A DNA stretch of 19,389 bases from Chitinophagaceae bacterium (GTDB lineage: Bacteria; Bacteroidota; Bacteroidia; Chitinophagales; Chitinophagaceae). The notes below the pieces were generated by a model. It had not been told where the DNA came from. It saw nothing but the letters and a program-made list of their open reading frames with translations, and did not search any database. Position 1 is the first letter of the stretch. Every line of letters starts with the position of its first letter. The stretch covers positions 2,789 to 22,177 of the forward strand of contig DMPB01000080.1 of assembly GCA_003456175.1 (NCBI GenBank), read 5' to 3'. Positions 7,382-14,451 of this stretch are shown here, one piece after another. A program made the position numbers and the translations under genes.

Positions 7382-8149
7382 ATGAGTACCGATATCACTA
7401 CTATCACAAAAGCCCAAGTAGATGTGCAGAAACTGCCGCGTCATATCGCCATTATTATGGATGGCAACGGCCGTTGGGCACAAGAAAAGGGGCAAGATCG
7501 CTTATATGGTCATTATCACGGTGTGGAAAGCGTTCGCAATATTGTAGAAGGTGCCGCAGAACTTGGCATTGAATACTTAACGCTGTATGCTTTTAGTACC
7601 GAAAATTGGGATAGGCCCGCTTATGAGGTTACCGGATTAATGGAGTTGTTGGTAGAAACCATTAGAAAAGAAGTGCCAACGCTCAATAAAAACAATATTA
7701 AGCTGCATGTTATTGGCGATCGCAGCATGCTGCCTGAAAAAGCTTGTATGGCTTTAGATGAAGCATTGACCGAAACCGCCGCCAATACAGGGCTTAACTT
7801 AATTATGGCACTGAGCTACAGCAGTCGTTGGGAGTTGGTGCAGGCTGTGAAAGCAATTGCCAGCGATGTGAAGCGTGGCATTATTGATCCGGAAGGGGTT
7901 ACACAAGATACTTTGCAGCAGTATTTGGCCACCAGTGCATTTCCTGACCCAGAGTTGATGATTCGTACCAGTGGTGAGTACCGCATTAGTAATTTCTTGT
8001 TGTACCAGTTGGCGTATGCAGAATTGTATTTTACGAATACGCGTTGGCCTGATTTTAGAAAAAAAGACCTTTACGAAGCAATCGTTGATTATCAACAAAG
8101 AGAGCGTCGTTTTGGTAAAACAAGTGCTCAGATTCAAACAATTACGTAA
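7382..8149 (+). CDS. uppS: Isoprenyl transferase (undecaprenyl diphosphate synthase)
   Basis: A cis-prenyltransferase of 255 residues, close to the family's usual 240-260. It condenses isopentenyl diphosphates onto farnesyl diphosphate to make undecaprenyl diphosphate, the lipid carrier for peptidoglycan and surface polysaccharides. Visible signatures are HIAIIMDGNGRWA (catalytic Asp27 and the diphosphate-binding GNGR), GHYHGVES, YAFSTENWDRP, and the C-terminal RTSGEYRISNFLLYQLAYAE with RWPDF. I start it at ATG 7382. The frame is open back to GTG 7283, but that extension is low complexity, contains a dispersed repeat and precedes the -7 box. There is no terminator between this gene and bamA 151 nt later. 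The order uppS-bamA-ompH-ompH is common in Bacteroidota and links carrier-lipid supply with outer-membrane assembly. Confidence 0.95.
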   Translation: MSTDITTITKAQVDVQKLPRHIAIIMDGNGRWAQEKGQDRLYGHYHGVESVRNIVEGAAELGIEYLTLYAFSTENWDRPAYEVTGLMELLVETIRKEVPTLNKNNIKLHVIGDRSMLPEKACMALDEALTETAANTGLNLIMALSYSSRWELVQAVKAIASDVKRGIIDPEGVTQDTLQQYLATSAFPDPELMIRTSGEYRISNFLLYQLAYAELYFTNTRWPDFRKKDLYEAIVDYQQRERRFGKTSAQIQTIT

Positions 8150-8201
8150 TGTTTTGGTTAGCAACCTTTACCCATTTAACAAAGCGTTTTGAATAATGCC
8201 G

Positions 8202-8209
8202 TTAATTTG
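8202..8209 (+). promoter_or_regulatory. Candidate -7 box (TTAATTTG) upstream of bamA
   Basis: It matches seven of eight positions of TAnnTTTG. It lies about 91 nt before the bamA ATG, farther than the other candidates here, so bamA may instead be read through from uppS. Confidence 0.25.
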
Positions 8210-8300
8210 CCCCAACTATCAATAAAAAATTAGCATAAAAATTGTTGGCAGCGGTGATGTTAGGTATGCCATGCCATGCAACCAAATAGCAAATAAAGGA

Positions 8301-11057
8301 ATGTATAAACCGTTTCTCTCGTTGTTACTGAGCACAGTGATGTGTTGCGGTGCGTGGGTAACAACACAAGCCCAACAACAACAGCCCTCACCCTCTGATA
8401 CTACACCCATTACCAGTATCGATGCCGATTTGGCTAATATTTTTAACCAAAGGCAGCCCAAAAAGTATAAGGTTACTGCCATAAAGGTTACAGGGAACAA
8501 TTACTTTGATCAGGCACTTTTATTAAGTGTTGCTGGTATTAATATTGGCGACGAAATTCTAATTCCCGGTGGCGATAACTTTAGTAAGGCTATCACCAAA
8601 TTGTGGGGGCAGAATTATTTCAGCGATGTTGAAATCTATATCACAAAGCTTACAGGGAAAGACATTGAATTAGAAATACACGTTACGGAGCGTCCGCGTT
8701 TAAGCCGTTACGAAACCGCTGGTGTTAAGAAAGGCGAAAAAGAAGATTTGCAGGGAAAGATGGGGCTTATTCCAGGTCGTGTGGTTACCGAAAACATGAT
8801 TCGTACAGCAATTGACGCCATCAAAAAGTATTACTCAGAAAAAGGGTTTAGAAATGCAACCGTGAAGGTGAATCAGAAATCTGATCCTGCGTTTGAGAAT
8901 AGTACCATTCTGGTATTTGATATTGATAAAGGCTCTAAGGTTCGGTTGAACCAAATCAACTTCTTCAATAATACGGTTGATGACCTAAAGTTGAAAGCTC
9001 AAATGAAAGACACTCGCGAAATGAGTCGTCTCACCATTTTTAATCAAAATTCTAGAGCATACTTAGGAACACCGAAAAAATATACGTTCGAGCAGTACCT
9101 GAAAGACAAAGGCTACCTCACTTATTCTAAAACAAAGCGAGTACTAGATCCATATTTACGTCTAAAGTTATTTACCAGTGCTAAGTTTAACGAACAGAAA
9201 TATGAAGGCGATAAAGAGAAACTACTGGAGTACTTTAACAGTTTAGGTTATCGTGATGCTGTGATAGAAAAAGACACAGCTTACTTCAACGAGAAAAAGC
9301 AGTTGAACCTCGATATAAAGGTGAATGAAGGTAACCGCTATTATTTTGGTAACATTTCTTGGAAGGGCAATACCAAATACAGCGATAGTTTGCTAACTGC
9401 TATTTTGGGCATCAAAAAAGGAGATATCTATAATCTAGAAATTCTCAACAAAAAATTAGGTAAGCAGTTATCTCCCGAAGGTGGCGATATCAGTGGCTTG
9501 TACATGGATGATGGTTATCTATTCTTTAGAACCGAGCCTATTGAAACTGCCGTGTACAACGATACGATTGATTACGAAATTCGCATTATAGAAGGTCCTC
9601 AAGCCACTATTAAAAATGTACGCATTAGCGGTAACGAAAAAACTAAAGAGTATGTAATTCGTCGTGAATTACGTACTATTCCGGGTGAGAAGTTTAGCCG
9701 TAGCGATTTAATTCGTAGTAACCGTGAAATTGCCAACCTAGGCTATTTTAACCAAGAGAAAATTGGTATCAATCCCGTACCGAACCCCGATGATGGTACC
9801 GTAGATATTAACTATACCCTCGAAGAAAAATCGAACGATCAGCTAGAGCTTTCAGCAGGTTTCGGCGGTGGTATCGGTTTAACGGGTACGCTTGGTGTAA
9901 CCTTCAACAACTTTAGTATCAAAAACATTTTTAAGCGTGAAGCGTGGGATCCTTTACCGCAAGGAGATGGCCAAAAGTTCAGTGTGCGTGTGCAAAGTAA
10001 CGGCCGTGCTTTCCGCAGCTATAATGTTTCGTTCACAGAACCTTGGTTAGGTGGTAAGCGTCGTAACGCTTTAAGTTTAAGCTTTTACGACACTAAATTT
10101 GCGAATGCCTTCGATCCAACCACAGGTACTTTTACACGTGAGCGTGCTAATACCAGTTATTTTAGAACTACAGGTGTAAGTGCTGGTATTACCAAGCAGT
10201 TGAAGTGGCCCGATGATTATTTCGCTTTAGGCATCACTGGTAGCTTTGTTCGTTATAAGTTGCGTAATTACGCTATCGACCAGGTGAATCTTCCAGGCTT
10301 TACCAATGGTTTTTCGCATAACTTAAGTATGCGTATTGCCTTGAGCCGCAACTCAATTAACCAGCCTATCTTCCCAACGGGAGGTAGTAATTTCTTAATG
10401 AGTTTGCAAATTACACCGCCTTGGAGTTTGTTCAATGCCGATATCGCTACATCTGAAAATCCGTATCGTTGGATTGAATATCACAAATGGCGTTTCACCG
10501 GCGAGTGGTATGTTCCGATAGGAAAACCACATGGCGAAGATCGTAATAAGCAGTTCGTACTAAAAGCTGCTGTGAAGTTCGGTTTCATGGGCCGTTATAA
10601 CGATAAGCTACGTATTTCGCCATTCGAGCGTTTTCAAGTGGGCGATGCTGGTTTGGCCAACAACTTCGCATTGTTAGGTAATGAAATCATTGCACACCGT
10701 GGTTATCCTGTTTACGAAAGCAGCGATCCTAAAGTGAACCCCGATCAGCAAGGTGCTAGCCAATTCTTCACCATTTTCAATAAGTACACACTTGAAATGC
10801 GCTACCCGCTCAGCTTAAATCCGAGCAGTACCATTTATGGTTTAACCTTCTTTGAAGCTGCCAACGGTTGGTTCGATTTCAAGAGCTATAATCCGTTTAA
10901 ACTACGTCGTTCTGTGGGTGTAGGTATGCGTTTCTTCTTACCTATGTTTGGCTTATTAGGTTTCGATTACGGTGTTGGTTTAGATCGATTCACACCAGAT
11001 AACAAGTTGAAAGACGCCGCTCGTTTCACATTTATGTTAGGTTTCGAACCCGAATAA
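8301..11057 (+). CDS. bamA: Outer membrane protein assembly factor BamA
   Basis: A 918-residue Omp85-family protein that inserts beta-barrel proteins into the outer membrane. The start at 8301 gives the signal peptide MYKPFLSLLLSTVMCCGAW ending TTQAQ; an in-frame ATG at 8271 would add ten polar residues. POTRA-type repeats are visible: about 45-125 (VTAIKVTGNNYFDQALLL... LEIHVTERPRL), about 125-215, a third from about 215 (LNQINFFNN), about 345-440 (NISWKGNTKYSDSLL) and about 440-525 (IKNVRISGNEKTKEYVIRRE). The barrel begins near SAGFGGGIGLTGTLG. IAHRGYPVYES corresponds to the conserved RGF/RGY loop motif inside the barrel, and the protein ends with a barrel-strand signature (RFTFMLGFEPE). 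A strong terminator follows, so the two ompH genes probably have their own promoter. Confidence 0.95.
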   Translation: MYKPFLSLLLSTVMCCGAWVTTQAQQQQPSPSDTTPITSIDADLANIFNQRQPKKYKVTAIKVTGNNYFDQALLLSVAGINIGDEILIPGGDNFSKAITKLWGQNYFSDVEIYITKLTGKDIELEIHVTERPRLSRYETAGVKKGEKEDLQGKMGLIPGRVVTENMIRTAIDAIKKYYSEKGFRNATVKVNQKSDPAFENSTILVFDIDKGSKVRLNQINFFNNTVDDLKLKAQMKDTREMSRLTIFNQNSRAYLGTPKKYTFEQYLKDKGYLTYSKTKRVLDPYLRLKLFTSAKFNEQKYEGDKEKLLEYFNSLGYRDAVIEKDTAYFNEKKQLNLDIKVNEGNRYYFGNISWKGNTKYSDSLLTAILGIKKGDIYNLEILNKKLGKQLSPEGGDISGLYMDDGYLFFRTEPIETAVYNDTIDYEIRIIEGPQATIKNVRISGNEKTKEYVIRRELRTIPGEKFSRSDLIRSNREIANLGYFNQEKIGINPVPNPDDGTVDINYTLEEKSNDQLELSAGFGGGIGLTGTLGVTFNNFSIKNIFKREAWDPLPQGDGQKFSVRVQSNGRAFRSYNVSFTEPWLGGKRRNALSLSFYDTKFANAFDPTTGTFTRERANTSYFRTTGVSAGITKQLKWPDDYFALGITGSFVRYKLRNYAIDQVNLPGFTNGFSHNLSMRIALSRNSINQPIFPTGGSNFLMSLQITPPWSLFNADIATSENPYRWIEYHKWRFTGEWYVPIGKPHGEDRNKQFVLKAAVKFGFMGRYNDKLRISPFERFQVGDAGLANNFALLGNEIIAHRGYPVYESSDPKVNPDQQGASQFFTIFNKYTLEMRYPLSLNPSSTIYGLTFFEAANGWFDFKSYNPFKLRRSVGVGMRFFLPMFGLLGFDYGVGLDRFTPDNKLKDAARFTFMLGFEPE

Positions 11058-11059
11058 AT

Positions 11060-11075
11060 ATTTACCGCAAGGTAT
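11060..11075 (+). repeat. Dispersed 15-nt motif, copy 6 (2 nt after the bamA stop)
   Basis: ATTTACCGCAAGGTAT. The leading C of the consensus is replaced by T, and the loop is GCAA. It stands between the bamA stop codon and the terminator hairpin. Confidence 0.8.
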
Positions 11076-11086
11076 TGGCACATTAT

Positions 11087-11116
11087 AGGTTGGCTAGTAA
11101 TAGCCAACCTTTTTTG
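11087..11116 (+). terminator. Rho-independent terminator of bamA
   Basis: AGGTTGGCTA (11087-11096), tetraloop GTAA, TAGCCAACCT (11101-11110), a perfect 10-bp stem followed directly by a T run (11110-11115). Confidence 0.9.
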
Positions 11117-11158
11117 TATTGGGGCTGTGAGCAACCGTGCTACTAGCAACGTTGGTTC

Positions 11159-11238
11159 GGGCTGCTACAGGCTTCGCTAACGCTACGGTGCTATGGCACC
11201 GGCTCCCTACGGTCGCCGCCTTACACATCCCGCAGCCC
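11159..11238. repeat. GC-rich intergenic element bounded by inverted repeats
   Basis: GGGCTGC (11159-11165) and GCAGCCC (11232-11238) are exact inverse complements around an ~80-bp stretch of about 66% G+C by hand count, clearly richer than its surroundings. Inside is a perfect 6-bp hairpin, CGGTGC-TATG-GCACCG (11186-11201). There is no convincing reading frame. It may be a MITE-like or REP-like repeat or a structured RNA. A single copy is present here, so repetition cannot be shown from this window. The rest of the 11117-11342 gap holds only the palindrome CAACGTTG (11147-11154) and a candidate -7 box. Confidence 0.45.
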
Positions 11239-11313
11239 ATAGGCATGGGTACAATTATCAACACTTTCACAAATCATTTATGCTTGTTGGCATGGTTTTT
11301 AAGTTGGTAATAT

Positions 11314-11321
11314 TACATTTA
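11314..11321 (+). promoter_or_regulatory. Candidate -7 box (TACATTTA) of the ompH pair
   Basis: Seven of eight positions of TAnnTTTG match, ending 21 nt before the ATG at 11343. This is the same spacing class as uppS, bioB and the DUF2911 gene. Confidence 0.35.
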
Positions 11322-11342
11322 CGCAAAACATAATACACCGTT

Positions 11343-11867
11343 ATGAAAAAACTATGGATGATTGCGGTATTTGCCCTAGCCATTACAGCTGTTACTACTA
11401 CGGCAACAGCACAGCGTTATGCAATTATTGATACCAAATACATTCTAGAAAAAGTACCAGAGTATAAAGAAGCTGAGAAAAAGCTACAACAACAAGCCGA
11501 TGCTTGGCAGAAAGATCTAGATAATCGTCAGGCCGAGTTAGATCGTATGTATAAAAACTACGAAGCCGAACAATACATGCTGAGCGATGAACTTAAAAAA
11601 AAGCGTGAAGACGAATTATTCAATAAAGAAAAAGAACTCCGCGACCTTCAAAAGAAGCGTTTCGGTTACGAAGGCGATTTGTTTAAAGAGCGCCAACGCC
11701 TCATTAAACCCATTCAAGATAGGCTCTACAATGCGGTGCAAAGGTTGGCCGTAGCAAGAGCTTACGATTTTGTACTCGATAAAAGTGAAGGTATAACCGT
11801 TATATTTGCCGACCCAAAGCTGGAAAAAAGCGATGAAGTGCTCCGCGAAATGGGTATTAAATTGTAA
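11343..11867 (+). CDS. OmpH/Skp family periplasmic chaperone (first copy)
   Basis: A 174-residue protein with a signal peptide (MKKLWMIAVFALAITAVTTT ending ATAQ). The strand RYAIIDTKYILEKVPEYKEA, which opens Skp/OmpH proteins, comes next. A long charged, Gln/Lys/Glu-rich coiled-coil region (about residues 45-135) forms the tentacle-like arms, and the closing part is YDFVLDKSEGITVIFADPKLEKSDEVL. The family holds unfolded outer-membrane proteins in the periplasm and hands them to the BAM complex, which fits its place just after bamA. It is followed after 48 nt by a second member. Confidence 0.9.
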   Translation: MKKLWMIAVFALAITAVTTTATAQRYAIIDTKYILEKVPEYKEAEKKLQQQADAWQKDLDNRQAELDRMYKNYEAEQYMLSDELKKKREDELFNKEKELRDLQKKRFGYEGDLFKERQRLIKPIQDRLYNAVQRLAVARAYDFVLDKSEGITVIFADPKLEKSDEVLREMGIKL

Positions 11868-11915
11868 TATTTAAAATTTGTTGTTCACCAAAACTGTTTT
11901 TAACAAACGATCAAA

Positions 11916-12524
11916 ATGAAAAAAATTTTAGTAACCCTGTTGGCTGTAGTAGCCTTAGCGTTTGGCCAGCAGGCCCAGGCTCAAATGAAAATCGGTGTGT
12001 TCGATTTAGATTTAATGGTACAAGCAATGCCTGGTTATCGTGCGGTTGATAGCATTGTTCAATTGTACGAACGCGATACCCTTCAACAAGAATACAACTA
12101 CTATCAGAGCGAGTATATGCGTTTAGATAGCACGTACAAAGCCGATAGTGCTAAAAAAGCACCTAAAAGTGTGTTAGATCAAATTTTAGCAAGTCGCCAA
12201 CAAGTAGGTTTGAATTTGGTATACTGGCAGCAAATTGCTCAAAATAAAGTAGAGCAAAAGCGTGGTTTGTTAGCACAGCCTTTATTTGAGAAGGTGGTAG
12301 AAGCTTACAAAAAGGTATTAGATGCTCGTAAGTACGATCTTATTTTGAAGCCTAATACTTTTGAAATTGGTAGCAAGGTAGAAAACGTATTCTTATACGT
12401 AGCCAAAGAATTAAAAATTCAATTGCCGCAAGAGTTAGGTGGTGGTCAAGAAATTCCTGAAGAAACAAAGCCTGCTGCTAAGCCAGCTGCTGGTGGTGCC
12501 AAGCCTGCTCCTAAAAAGAACTAA
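11916..12524 (+). CDS. OmpH/Skp family periplasmic chaperone (second copy)
   Basis: A 202-residue paralogue of the preceding gene. The signal peptide ends QQAQAQ and the opening MKIGVFDLDLMVQAMPGYRAVD is the Skp/OmpH first strand. The helical arm (about 60-130) has fewer charges than in the first copy and includes a short insertion, STYKADSAKKAPKS. The ending YDLILKPNTFEIGSKVENVF is the family's last strand pair. It is distinguished by an Ala/Pro/Lys-rich low-complexity tail of about 30 residues (EETKPAAKPAAGGAKPAPKK), absent from the first copy, whose role I cannot tell. The short gap after the first copy and a strong terminator after this one suggest a two-gene operon. Confidence 0.9.
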   Translation: MKKILVTLLAVVALAFGQQAQAQMKIGVFDLDLMVQAMPGYRAVDSIVQLYERDTLQQEYNYYQSEYMRLDSTYKADSAKKAPKSVLDQILASRQQVGLNLVYWQQIAQNKVEQKRGLLAQPLFEKVVEAYKKVLDARKYDLILKPNTFEIGSKVENVFLYVAKELKIQLPQELGGGQEIPEETKPAAKPAAGGAKPAPKKN

Positions 12525-12543
12525 TACTAGGTAAGTAGTATAG

Positions 12544-12570
12544 AAAAGCCCCGCCAACAGCGGGGCTTTT
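12544..12570 (+). terminator. Rho-independent terminator of the ompH pair
   Basis: AAAAGCCCCGC, loop CAACA, GCGGGGCTTTT: an 11-bp perfect stem with built-in A and T flanks. A smaller hairpin, ATACTA-GGTAAG-TAGTAT (12524-12541), stands directly between the stop codon and this terminator. Confidence 0.9.
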
Positions 12571-12631
12571 CGTTGCTAATTGGTAAATTGCAGCGTTGCA
12601 TTTTTATAGCATACATAATATATCAAATCAT

Positions 12632-13237
12632 ATGAAAAAAACACTTGTGGCATTAAGCAGTATTGTTATTCTAGCTGCATGTAGCCAGCCAGCCACCAAG
12701 GTGGTGGTATATACCAAAGGCGATCCGAAGGTGAATAAAGATGATCTTAAAATAAGCGTACCAGAAAATGGTAGCGGACACAACGAAACAACGCTTCAGT
12801 ATCATACCGGCAAAGCCCTTACCATGGAAGTGAATAGTCAGGTTGGTAAGGCATCGTTACCAGTTGGGCCTGGGGGCTTATACATTATAAATGCTAAGCC
12901 CGATACTTTAATTGGCAGCTTTGTATTGTATAGTGCACCAAAAGCCGCACAGCAAACCTATACGCAGGAGTTTATTAAAAAGCAGATTGATAGTTTGCAA
13001 TTATTGATTGAGGGTAAGAATATAAGTGCAGCCAATCGCAACTATTATGTACTTCCAAATACGGTGGTAAAGGTTACAGATAATCCGGATGCTACGTTGG
13101 TAGGGCCATTCCATAAAATGACGAGCATTGCTAAAGAAGGCGATAAAGAACCTGAAGTATATCGTTTCTACACTATTAACGAAGTGCGTGAAACCTTAGC
13201 CAAGCTACAAGCGCTAACTGTTGCCGAAAAGCAATAG
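12632..13237 (+). CDS. Lipoprotein of unknown function
   Basis: The start at 12632 gives a lipoprotein signal peptide: MKKTLVALSSIVIL followed by the lipobox LAAC, with Cys20 as the lipidated residue. An upstream in-frame ATG at 12596 would put a polar stretch ahead of it. The remaining ~181 residues are mostly mixed beta-like sequence with no Cys and no motif I recognise: VVVYTKGDPKVNKDDLKISV, PVGPGGLYIINAKPDTLIGSF, NRNYYVLPNTVVKVTDN. It is flanked by terminators on both sides, so it seems to be transcribed alone. The location is the outer membrane or periplasmic face of the inner membrane; beyond that no function can be given. Confidence 0.8.
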   Translation: MKKTLVALSSIVILAACSQPATKVVVYTKGDPKVNKDDLKISVPENGSGHNETTLQYHTGKALTMEVNSQVGKASLPVGPGGLYIINAKPDTLIGSFVLYSAPKAAQQTYTQEFIKKQIDSLQLLIEGKNISAANRNYYVLPNTVVKVTDNPDATLVGPFHKMTSIAKEGDKEPEVYRFYTINEVRETLAKLQALTVAEKQ

Positions 13238-13264
13238 CAATAAGCACATTATAAGTTACGTTGA

Positions 13265-13296
13265 ATGGGGCGGCCGAAGGCCGCCCCATCCCTTTT
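13265..13296. terminator. Bidirectional terminator between convergent genes
   Basis: ATGGGGCGGCC, loop GAA, GGCCGCCCCAT: an 11-bp perfect, very GC-rich stem followed by CCC and TTTT. It lies 28 nt after the lipoprotein stop and 36 nt from the stop of the minus-strand gene, so it can serve both. Confidence 0.85.
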
Positions 13297-13324
13297 GTAA
13301 AAGAACTAAAGATTCATTATTACG

Positions 13325-14365
13325 TTACATTTTTTTAAGCATCACCAAATACGTAGGGAAGTGATCGCTATAACCACTACGGTAGCTCATGCCATCCCAA
13401 GTACGCATTGGGTAGCCTTTATAACGTCCACTATTTTCAACCATATACTCAGGGTTAAAAATGTATTGTTGATAAAAGAAATAACCACTTTGGTTACGTT
13501 CTAACCAAGGACTCGTAATCAAAATTTGATCGAACAAGCCCCATGCATCTTGATAAGCTAAAGTACCTAAGCCCTTTTTATAAAAATCGGTCCAAGGGTT
13601 ATAAAAACCACCTTCTCTTACCTGATCCGCTTTGCCTTTTGCTCTTAATACTTCTGTGATACTAGGGCTTACTGGGTCGTCGTTTAAGTCGCCCATTAAA
13701 ATTACTTTTTGGGTGCCATCCACTTTTGCAATACTATCAATATGATTTTTAGCTACTTGTGCCGCTGCAGCTCTTGCAGGTGCACTACGTTCTTCGCCAC
13801 CTCTACGGCTAGGCCAGTGATTTACATATACATGCACTACATCGCCATCAAATGTGCCCTTCACCCATAAAATATCACGGGTGTAGTAAGCGTCTTTTGA
13901 ACCGCCTGGCAGTTTCACAAACAATGGCTTGCTATCTAGTACTGTAAAATATTTTGGATTGTATAAAAAGCCAACATCAACACCACGAGCGTCAGGACTA
14001 TCGTAATGTACAATTTTATAATTCCTTTTGGCTAATAACGGATGCTTCACCAAATCAGCTAAAACAGTATCGTTTTCAATTTCTGCAACACCTAAAATTG
14101 CTGGCCCATCAGGCGATTTGTCGGCACCCATTTCGCTGATCACTTTAGCGAGGCGACCAATTTTATCGTAGTAAATGGTGGTATTATAATTACGATCACC
14201 TTTCGGTAAAAATTCCTGATCATCTACAATAGGGTTGTCAATTGTGTCGTAGAAATTTTCTAGGTTGTAAAACCCTATGATGGCGAGCTTATATTGGGTT
14301 TTTGCTTGGGCATTTGCTGTAAAGCCAATACACCAACTTAAAAGTGCTAAAAAAAAGTACTTCAT
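13325..14365 (-). CDS. Secreted endonuclease/exonuclease/phosphatase family protein
   Basis: A 346-residue exported protein (signal peptide MKYFFLALLSWCIGFTANAQ) with the complete EEP (DNase I-like) motif set. These are FYNLENFYD (Asn34, Glu36), GVAEIEND (metal Glu95 or Glu97), SPDARGVDVGFLY, VNHWPSRRGG (catalytic His183), MGDLNDDP (Asp226, Asn228), FDQILI and GYSDHFP (Asp334, His335). The family hydrolyses phosphodiester or phosphomonoester bonds in a metal-dependent way; secreted bacterial members include nucleases and sphingomyelinase-like enzymes. The NLENFYD and NHWPSR variants resemble predicted extracellular nucleases rather than sphingomyelinases, so nucleic acid is the likelier substrate (inference). 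It lies 86 nt downstream of the anti-sigma-like gene on the same strand without a terminator between, so it could be read with that operon, but it has its own candidate -7 box. Confidence 0.88.
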   Translation of the reverse strand: MKYFFLALLSWCIGFTANAQAKTQYKLAIIGFYNLENFYDTIDNPIVDDQEFLPKGDRNYNTTIYYDKIGRLAKVISEMGADKSPDGPAILGVAEIENDTVLADLVKHPLLAKRNYKIVHYDSPDARGVDVGFLYNPKYFTVLDSKPLFVKLPGGSKDAYYTRDILWVKGTFDGDVVHVYVNHWPSRRGGEERSAPARAAAAQVAKNHIDSIAKVDGTQKVILMGDLNDDPVSPSITEVLRAKGKADQVREGGFYNPWTDFYKKGLGTLAYQDAWGLFDQILITSPWLERNQSGYFFYQQYIFNPEYMVENSGRYKGYPMRTWDGMSYRSGYSDHFPTYLVMLKKM

Positions 14366-14389
14366 GCACGAAATAGTTAAATAGGCTGC

Positions 14390-14397
14390 GAAAATAC
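14390..14397 (-). promoter_or_regulatory. Candidate -7 box (TATTTTCG) of the EEP-family gene
   Basis: Read on the minus strand it matches seven of eight positions of TAnnTTTG and ends 24 nt before the ATG, the same spacing as other candidates here. No -33 element is evident. Confidence 0.35.
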
Positions 14398-14451
14398 TGT
14401 GAATAGTGGTTGTAAGTACTGTTTACAATACGTTAATGCGTTGTGTAGCTA

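Noticed and set aside
11079..13257. Shared CACATTATARGTT before two terminators (11079 and 13245)
   Set aside because: Only two copies with one mismatch; a pair of 13-mers this similar is expected by chance in 19 kb.
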